Positions 58,776 to 64,000 of a DNA stretch of 64,000 bases are shown piece by piece. This DNA comes from Streptomyces resistomycificus. Its GTDB lineage: Bacteria > Actinomycetota > Actinomycetes > Streptomycetales > Streptomycetaceae. The DNA lies in assembly GCF_001514265.1 (NCBI RefSeq), contig NZ_KQ948989.1, positions 753,610-817,609 on the forward strand, written 5' to 3'. Under the pieces are notes generated by a model, which saw nothing but the letters and a program-made list of their open reading frames with translations, did not search any database and was not told the origin of the DNA. Within the stretch, counting starts at the first letter, position 1. Each line of letters begins with the position of its first letter. A program made the position numbers and the translations under genes.

Positions 58776-58787
58776 TGGTCCGGACCA
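58776..58787. promoter_or_regulatory. DasR-like (dre) palindrome
   Basis: TGGTCCGGACCA differs from the dre core TGGTCTAGACCA only in its two central bases, and flanks AA/AT extend the symmetry partly. It is 34 bp upstream of the lipoprotein start and overlaps an AT-rich CATATT on the minus strand, so it would overlap the promoter. Confidence 0.55.
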
Positions 58788-58952
58788 ATATGGCGCGACC
58801 GGCGCGATCACATCAAGAGGGCGGCGATCGGAACCTGTGGGCCGCTGGGCCCGGTGGGCGCCACCCGGCGCGCCGTGCGGCCCCCGCGGTCGGCGCCTGC
58901 CCGCCGGGGTGCTCGCCGACCCTCTGTGCGGGTTTCGTATGCTGAATCCCTT

Positions 58953-58994
58953 CGCGACCGAACTCGCCCTGGGAGAGGGTGAGTTCGCTCCGCG
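58953..58994. other. Strong two-part hairpin in an intergenic region
   Basis: GAACTCGCCCT (58960-58970) pairs with AGGGTGAGTTC (58976-58986; ten Watson-Crick pairs and one G-U), and outer CGCG/CGCG arms extend it. The gene-free region 58788-59062 holds nothing else evident. It may be a terminator or part of a small RNA; neither is shown. Confidence 0.35.
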
Positions 58995-59062
58995 ACGCGC
59001 GGACCGCTGTCGTCGCTGATCCCGCGCCGGTGCGGGCGGCCGGGAGGCCGGGACCTCTGGTG

Positions 59063-59098
59063 GGTCCGAGCCCCCGGCCCCCGTCGGGGGTTCGGGCC
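59063..59098 (-). terminator. Terminator of the dhaKLM operon
   Basis: GGTCCGAGCCCCCG (59063-59076) and CGGGGGTTCGGGCC (59085-59098) pair over 14 positions with two G-U pairs and an 8-nt loop, 87 bp after the dhaM stop on the minus strand. Confidence 0.6.
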
Positions 59099-59184
59099 GT
59101 GCACATGCTCCGGCCCTCTCTCGGTGGCCCCCTGAGCCGACAGGGCGTCAGAGGGAAGGGCTCACCCGGCCGTCCGGGCGGGCG

Positions 59185-59595
59185 TCACACCTTCCGGTAG
59201 GTGTAGGCCTCGGCGGCCGCCGCCTCCACTGCCGGGAGGTCGGCGCCGGTGGCCGCCGTGACGACCGCGGCCACCGCGCCCTCGACGAACGGGGCGTCCA
59301 CCAGGCGGGTGCCGTCCGGGAGTTCGTCGCCCTCGGCGAGCAGCGCCTTCACGGTGAGGACCGCGCTGCCGAGGTCGGCGAGGACGGCGACGCCGGCTCC
59401 CCGGTCCACGGACGCGGCCGCGGCGGCGATCAGTTCCGCGCTGGTGCCGAGCCCACCGCCCTCGGTCCCACCCGCCGGGGCGATCGGCGGTGCGTTGCCG
59501 CCGCCCACCAGCCCTTTGGCCAGCTCGGCCACCGACGCGGCGACCTCCGCGCTGTGCGACACGAGCACGATCCCGACCAGCTCCGCGTCACTCAC
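59185..59595 (-). CDS. dhaM: DhaM, PTS-linked phosphotransfer subunit of dihydroxyacetone kinase
   Basis: 136 aa. EIIA-like domain with phospho-His H14 in GIVLVSHSAEVA; no HPr or EI domains fused, unlike E. coli DhaM. Passes phosphate from the PTS to the ADP held on DhaL. Its ATG lies within the end of dhaL (8-bp overlap). Last gene of the operon. Confidence 0.9.
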   Translation of the reverse strand: MSDAELVGIVLVSHSAEVAASVAELAKGLVGGGNAPPIAPAGGTEGGGLGTSAELIAAAAASVDRGAGVAVLADLGSAVLTVKALLAEGDELPDGTRLVDAPFVEGAVAAVVTAATGADLPAVEAAAAEAYTYRKV

Positions 59596-60187
59596 CGGCG
59601 GCCTCCACGAGCCCCGCGACCAGCAGCGACGCCGAGGTGGCCCCGGGATCCTGGTGCCCGATACTGCGCTCCCCGAGGTAGCTCGCCCGGCCCTTGCGGG
59701 CCTGCAACGGCGTGGTCGCCACAGCGCCCTCCTCGGCGGCGGCCCGGGCGGCGGCGAAGCCGTCGCCGAGCGCGTCCAGGGCCGGGACCAGCGAATCGAT
59801 CATGGTCTTGTCGCCGGGTGCGGCACCGCCGAGAGCCATGACCGCGTCCACGCCCTCACGCAGCGCCGCGGCGAACCGCTCCTCGGAGACCTCGGCGGCG
59901 TCCCCGAGCGCCTTTCCGGTGCGGCGCAGCAAGGTGCCGTACAGCGGCCCCGAGGCGCCACCGACCGTCGAGATGAGAACGCGTCCGGCGAGCGTGAGGA
60001 CCGCGCCGGGCGTGTCCGGCGCCTCCTTCTCCAGCGTCGCGGTCACCGCGGTGAACCCGCGCTGCAGATTGCTGCCGTGGTCGGCGTCCCCGATGGGCGA
60101 GTCGAGAGCGGTGAGCCGTTCCGCCTCACGGTCGACGGACGCGGCGGTCGCCGTCATCCAACGGCGGAAGAAGTCGGCGTCGAGCAC
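59588..60187 (-). CDS. dhaL: DhaL, ADP-binding subunit of dihydroxyacetone kinase
   Basis: 199 aa. LDSPIGDADHGSNL gives the Mg/ADP-binding Asp set (D29, D34, D36), and GGASGPLYGTLLRR and GDKTMIDSLVPA are conserved. GTG 60187 with AAGGAG 6 bp before it is the right start. ADP stays bound as a cofactor in PTS-dependent enzymes. Confidence 0.92.
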   Translation of the reverse strand: MLDADFFRRWMTATAASVDREAERLTALDSPIGDADHGSNLQRGFTAVTATLEKEAPDTPGAVLTLAGRVLISTVGGASGPLYGTLLRRTGKALGDAAEVSEERFAAALREGVDAVMALGGAAPGDKTMIDSLVPALDALGDGFAAARAAAEEGAVATTPLQARKGRASYLGERSIGHQDPGATSASLLVAGLVEAAGE

Positions 60188-60237
60188 TGGATCTCCTTGC
60201 GTGGTCGGTACGTTCGGTTCGCCGGCTCCCGGCGTGT

Positions 60238-61230
60238 TCACACTCCCCAGCGCAGCCCCGCCGTCTTCACCGGCGCGTTCCACAGACGCAGCAGCTCCTC
60301 GTCGATCTGACACAGGGTGACCGAGGCGCCCGCCATGTCGAGCGAGGTGACGTAGTTGCCGACCAGGGTGTGGGCGACGCCGACACCACGCTCGGTGAGC
60401 ACCCGCTGCACCTCGGCGTTGAAGCCGTACAGCTCCAGCAGCGGGGTGGCGCCCATACCGTTGACCAGGACGAGTACGGGGTTGCGCGGGGTCATGTCGT
60501 CGAGGATCGCGCCGACCGCGAAGTCGGCGATCTCCCGCGAGGTCATCATGGCCCGCCGCTCCCGGCCCGGCTCGCCGTGGATGCCGACCCCCAACTCCAG
60601 CTCGCCGGGCGGCAGATCGAAGGTCGGGCTGCCCTTGGCGGGCGTGGTGCAGGCGCTGAGCGCCACGCCGAAGCTGCGCGAGTTCGCGTTGACCTGCTGG
60701 GCGATCGCCTGCACCCGCTCCAGCGGCTGCCCCTCTTCGGCCGCGGCGCCCGCGATCTTCTCCACGAACAGCGTCGCGCCCATGCCCCGCCGACCGGCCG
60801 TGTAGAGGCTGTCGGTCACGGCCACGTCGTCGTCGACCAGCACCTTGGCGACCTGGATGCCCTCGTCCTCGGCGAGTTCGGCCGCCATGTCGAAGTTGAG
60901 CACGTCACCGGTGTAGTTCTTCACGATGAACAGCACCCCGGCGCCGCTGTCCACGGCCGCCGCGGCACGCACCATCTGGTCCGGCACCGGAGAGGTGAAC
61001 ACCTCGCCGGGGCAGGCCCCCGACAGCATCCCGGGCCCCACGAAACCACCGTGCAGCGGCTCGTGCCCCGAACCGCCGCCGGAGACGAGCGCGACCTTCC
61101 CCGCCACGGGCGCGTCCCGCCGTACGATCACCCGGTTCTCGACGTCCACGGTCAACTCGGGATGGGCGGCCGCCAGCCCACGCAGCGCGTCGGCGACCAC
61201 GGTCTCGGGGACGTTGATCAACATCTTCAC
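60238..61230 (-). CDS. dhaK: DhaK, dihydroxyacetone-binding subunit
   Basis: 330 aa. H56 in GGGSGHEP and H218 in GIHGEPG are at the same positions as in E. coli DhaK, where they bind dihydroxyacetone (H218 covalently). GTG 61230 is chosen because GGAGG lies 5 bp before it. With DhaL and DhaM phosphorylates dihydroxyacetone to DHAP, feeding glycolysis. Confidence 0.94.
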   Translation of the reverse strand: MKMLINVPETVVADALRGLAAAHPELTVDVENRVIVRRDAPVAGKVALVSGGGSGHEPLHGGFVGPGMLSGACPGEVFTSPVPDQMVRAAAAVDSGAGVLFIVKNYTGDVLNFDMAAELAEDEGIQVAKVLVDDDVAVTDSLYTAGRRGMGATLFVEKIAGAAAEEGQPLERVQAIAQQVNANSRSFGVALSACTTPAKGSPTFDLPPGELELGVGIHGEPGRERRAMMTSREIADFAVGAILDDMTPRNPVLVLVNGMGATPLLELYGFNAEVQRVLTERGVGVAHTLVGNYVTSLDMAGASVTLCQIDEELLRLWNAPVKTAGLRWGV

Positions 61231-61398
61231 GGGTACCTCCTGAGCGATGGCAGATGAGCGTCCGACCCGACCGTTTCGGATGCCTGCTCTGGGAAGTATC
61301 GACGTTGAGGGAGCGCGGGTCACGTGTGCGGGCCCCCGGGCGCGTTCATCGGCGTGCTGCGCGCCGAATCCTCCCGGCTCGGCCTCGCCGCGGCGCGT

Positions 61399-61434
61399 CC
61401 GGAGTACTCCGGGGCGCGCCGGCCCGGCGCGCCC
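61399..61434 (-). terminator. Palindrome and hairpin downstream of cchA
   Basis: CCGGAGTACTCCGG (61399-61412, perfect palindrome) adjoins GGGCGCGCCGG / CCGGCGCGCCC (61412-61434). Both lie about 30-65 bp after the cchA stop on the minus strand. The rest of 61231-61463 has no gene. Confidence 0.5.
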
Positions 61435-61463
61435 GGTCACGGCCGGGGGCGTGAGTCTGCTGC

Positions 61464-62411
61464 TCAGGGGTGAGTCGTGAGGTAGCCGCCCATCGCGGTG
61501 AAGTACTCGGTTCCCGTCAACTCCCTTCCCTCCTCGGTCCGTACGCGTGTGATGGCCAGCCCGTGGTTGCGTCCGGTACGGGCGTCGGCGCCGGCGACGA
61601 TCACCACGCCGTCGCCCTCGCGGTAGAAGATGCGCCCGGGGGTACCGCCGTAGCGGCCCTGGGACACCACCGCGGCCAGGACCTCGAGCCGCTTGCCCTT
61701 GTGGAAGGTGTAGGCGCTGGGGTAGGGCGCGGACTGCGCGCGGACGAGGCGCTGCAGATCCTCGGCCGGCCAGGTCCAGTCGATGCGGCTGTCCTCGATG
61801 GACCGCTTGTGGAAGAAGCTGGCCCGGGAGCGGTCCTGTCGGGTGAACTCCGTCTGTCCGGACGCGATGAGGCCGAGGGCCTCGGTGGTGACCGGCGCGA
61901 TCAGGTCGACGGTCTTGTGGAACAGGTCGGTGGCCGTGTCCGTCGGCTCGACCGGGACCGCGCGCTGGAGGACGATGTCGCCGGCGTCGAGCTCCTCGTC
62001 CATGAGGTGGGCGGTGACGCCGACTTCGCTCTCGCCGTTGATGAGGGCCCAGATCAGCGGGGAGAAGCCGGCGTACTTCGGCAGCAGGGAGTCGTGGACG
62101 TTCAGCGTGCCGTGGCGGGGCAGGCCGAAGATGTGCGGGGGGATCCAGGTCCGCCAGTTGTTGGCGACGATGATGTCCGGGTCGGAGTCCTTGAGCCGTT
62201 CGAACAGCTCGTCGTCGTCGGGGCGGTTGCGCAGGAGGACGGGGACGCCGTGCTCCTCGGCCAGATCGGCGACCGAGTCGCTCCAGATCTTCTCGTAGAC
62301 GTGTTCGCTCTTGGGGTGCGTCACGACCGTCACCACGTCGTGCTCGGAATCCAGGAGTGCCTGCAGGGTGCGGTGACCCCAGGTCTGATAGCCGAACATG
62401 ACGACCCGCAT
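61464..62411 (-). CDS. cchA: Formyltransferase of coelichelin-type siderophore synthesis (CchA)
   Basis: 315 aa, methionyl-tRNA formyltransferase fold. Catalytic N104, H106 and D142 in LNVHDSLLP and LDAGDIVLQ are intact. The C-terminal domain is shorter than in Fmt and fits formylation of N5-hydroxyornithine. Divergent from an ornithine N5-hydroxylase gene over an iron box, the arrangement of the coelichelin cluster. The other genes lie beyond the window. Confidence 0.87.
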   Translation of the reverse strand: MRVVMFGYQTWGHRTLQALLDSEHDVVTVVTHPKSEHVYEKIWSDSVADLAEEHGVPVLLRNRPDDDELFERLKDSDPDIIVANNWRTWIPPHIFGLPRHGTLNVHDSLLPKYAGFSPLIWALINGESEVGVTAHLMDEELDAGDIVLQRAVPVEPTDTATDLFHKTVDLIAPVTTEALGLIASGQTEFTRQDRSRASFFHKRSIEDSRIDWTWPAEDLQRLVRAQSAPYPSAYTFHKGKRLEVLAAVVSQGRYGGTPGRIFYREGDGVVIVAGADARTGRNHGLAITRVRTEEGRELTGTEYFTAMGGYLTTHP

Positions 62412-62564
62412 GAAGTTCCTCCTCAGGGCAGGCTGACGGGCCGTCAGTTCGAATAGGCGTCCTGTTGGACTCGAACACCACGCACACAGTGGCTGTTTGA
62501 CGACTCGTCAGTCATTTTCCGTCTGGTTGTCTGTCCGTTTCGTCCTATCGACAGTTCCACAGCA

Positions 62565-62583
62565 TAAGCTTAGGCTTCCCTAA
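62565..62583. promoter_or_regulatory. Iron box (DmdR/DtxR-type operator)
   Basis: TAAGCTTAGGCTTCCCTAA matches 15 of 19 positions of the DmdR1 consensus TTAGGTTAGGCTCACCTAA as I recall it. It is placed between the divergent cchA and cchB genes, 154 and 84 bp from their starts. Confidence 0.8.
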
Positions 62584-62666
62584 GTTCTAGGGGTTCGCAG
62601 TGTTGCGTGCTCCCCTCCCGCTGTCTCCGAGGCCGGGCTCACCGGCCGCCGCAAGATGGGAGTGAC

Positions 62667-64000
62667 ATGGCTCAGGATCTTCCGGGCGACACACCTCCGG
62701 TACACGACCTCATAGGCATCGGCTTCGGCCCTTCCAACGTGGCCATGGCGATAGCACTCAGCGAGCACAACGCGGGCGTCGGCAGGCAGCAGGCGGTCAC
62801 CGCCCACTTCTTCGAGCGGCAGCCCCGATTCGGCTGGCACCGCGGCATGCTGATCGACGACGCGACCATGCAGGTGTCGTTCCTCAAGGACCTGGTGACA
62901 CTCCGCAACCCCACCAGCGAGTTCAGCTTCCTGTGCTATCTGCAGAGCCGGGGACGGCTGATCGACTTCGTCAACCACAAGAACTTCTTCCCGTTACGGA
63001 TGGAGTTCCACGACTACTTCGAGTGGGCCGCCGCCAAGATCGACGACATGGTCTCCTACGGCCATCAGGTAGTCGCCGTCGATCCCGTGGTGCGCGACGG
63101 AGTGGTGGAGTACCTGGACGTGACCGCCCGGTCGGGGGAGGAACTGGTCGTCCACCGGGCCCGGAACATCGTGATCGGCACCGGGCTGAAGCCTCGCATG
63201 CCGGACGGCGTCGAGCGCACCGACCGCATCTGGCACAACGCCGACCTGCTGAGCAAGGTGGACCTGTTGGAGGGCGCGAGCCCCACCCGGCTCGTCGTGG
63301 TCGGCGCCGGCCAGAGCGCCGCCGAGAACGTGGCCTACCTGCACAGCCGCTTCCCCGGCGCCGAGGTCCACGCAGTCTTCTCCCGCTACGGCTACAGCCC
63401 CGCCGACGACAGCAGCTTCGCCAACCGCATCTTCGACCCCGAGGCGGTGGACGAGTACTTCGCCGCTCCCGAGGGCGTCAAACGGAAGTTGATGGACTAT
63501 CACGCGAACACCAACTACTCCGTGGTCGACATCGATCTGATCGACGACCTGTACCGCCGGGTGTACCAGGAGAAGGTCCTGGGCACCGAGCGGCTCAGGT
63601 TCCACAACGTCTCCCGGCTCACCGACGTCGTTCAGACGCCGGACAGGGTCCGGGCGACCGTCCGCTCCCTGGTCACCGGCGAGGAGACCCTGCTGGACGC
63701 CGACGTCGTCGTCTTCGCCACGGGCTACCGGCCCGACGACGGCCTCGCCCTCCTGGGCGAGGTGGGCGGCCTGTGCCACCGTGACGAAGAGGGCCGCGTC
63801 CGGGTGGAGCGGGACTACCGGGTGGCCGTACGCCCCGAACTGCGCTGCGGCATCTACCTGCAGGGCGGCACCGAGCACACCCACGGCATCACCTCCGACC
63901 TGTTGTCCAACACCGCGATCAGAGTCGGCGAGATCCTGGCCTCCATCCTCGACCGGGGACCGGGGGCAGCCACCGAGTCCCGCCCGCTCACGGACGGGAT
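62667..64000 (+). CDS. cchB: L-ornithine N5-monooxygenase (CchB), truncated by the window end
   Basis: 444 codons seen without a stop, so the C-terminus is missing. FAD motif G17-x-G19-x-G21-P-S-N24, the HRGMLIDDATMQVSFLKDLV block, NADPH motif VVVGAGQSAAENVAYLHSRF and FATGYRP are typical of siderophore N-hydroxylating monooxygenases. Hydroxylates ornithine before formylation by CchA. GGGAG lies 5 bp before ATG 62667. Iron-repressed through the box upstream. Confidence 0.9.
   Translation, partial: MAQDLPGDTPPVHDLIGIGFGPSNVAMAIALSEHNAGVGRQQAVTAHFFERQPRFGWHRGMLIDDATMQVSFLKDLVTLRNPTSEFSFLCYLQSRGRLIDFVNHKNFFPLRMEFHDYFEWAAAKIDDMVSYGHQVVAVDPVVRDGVVEYLDVTARSGEELVVHRARNIVIGTGLKPRMPDGVERTDRIWHNADLLSKVDLLEGASPTRLVVVGAGQSAAENVAYLHSRFPGAEVHAVFSRYGYSPADDSSFANRIFDPEAVDEYFAAPEGVKRKLMDYHANTNYSVVDIDLIDDLYRRVYQEKVLGTERLRFHNVSRLTDVVQTPDRVRATVRSLVTGEETLLDADVVVFATGYRPDDGLALLGEVGGLCHRDEEGRVRVERDYRVAVRPELRCGIYLQGGTEHTHGITSDLLSNTAIRVGEILASILDRGPGAATESRPLTDG

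Noticed and set aside
60238-62487. A single 749-codon frame joining DhaK to upstream sequence
   Set aside because: DhaK begins at GTG 61230 with a good ribosome binding site; the upstream part is the wrong frame of cchA.

Overview
The window is high-GC DNA with actinobacterial codon use, GTG starts, many 4-bp start/stop overlaps and several regulatory sites known from Streptomyces: a CebR box, a DmdR-type iron box, a rifamycin-associated element and a DasR-like palindrome. It looks like a chromosomal segment of a Streptomyces species. I recognise about 58 protein-coding genes. I see no rRNA, tRNA, CRISPR array or insertion sequence.

Layout, left to right. 1-2.1 kb: a secreted GH5 mannanase under a CebR box. 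2.4-7.7 kb: a tightly coupled five-gene unit (5-aminolevulinate synthase, GNAT acyltransferase, Gfo/Idh/MocA oxidoreductase, MFS exporter, LysR regulator) behind a structured leader. This looks like a small uncharacterised biosynthetic operon. 7.7-12.4 kb: an NCS1 permease with a cysteine hydrolase, an SseB-like protein, a VOC/MarR pair, and a DUF2975 membrane protein paired with a small XRE regulator under twin operators. 12.5-15.9 kb: a LacI repressor divergent from a GH42 beta-galactosidase. 16-19.7 kb: an ArsR regulator, an SMP-30-like protein, a crcB-DUF190-crcB fluoride-export operon and uppP. 19.7-24.7 kb: an asparagine-to-fumarate catabolic set (GntR, permease, asparaginase, aspartase).

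24.9-32.1 kb: a polysaccharide locus with UDP-xylose synthase, a cellulose-synthase-like GT2, GalE, UDP-glucose dehydrogenase and a convergent beta-helix lipoprotein. 32.2-40.3 kb: glutaminase, a Rox-type rifampicin monooxygenase with its own RAE, two membrane glycosyltransferases (the second carrying an in-frame TGA near its start), a D,D-carboxypeptidase and a compact second Rho. 40.3-50.1 kb: methyltransferases, SnoaL-like proteins, a PadR regulator, an EstB-type serine hydrolase, an acetylxylan esterase, a membrane protein, a two-gene flavin/molybdopterin redox pair, a MarR regulator and a HemK-like methyltransferase. 50.1-58.8 kb: a PAS/GAF/SpoIIE phosphatase, two proteins of unknown function (one secreted, one small acidic), a 2,4-dienoyl-CoA reductase-like flavoenzyme with PadR, a C-terminally anchored surface protein and a fibronectin-III lipoprotein. 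59.1-61.2 kb: dhaKLM (dihydroxyacetone kinase). 61.4-64 kb: the divergent cchA/cchB start of a coelichelin-type siderophore cluster, cut off by the window end.

The most promising leads are the ALA-synthase operon with its leader, the UDP-xylose/UDP-glucuronate polysaccharide locus, the second Rho with altered RNA-contact residues, and the Rox/RAE pair. Calls rest on reading motifs by eye; no database search was possible.
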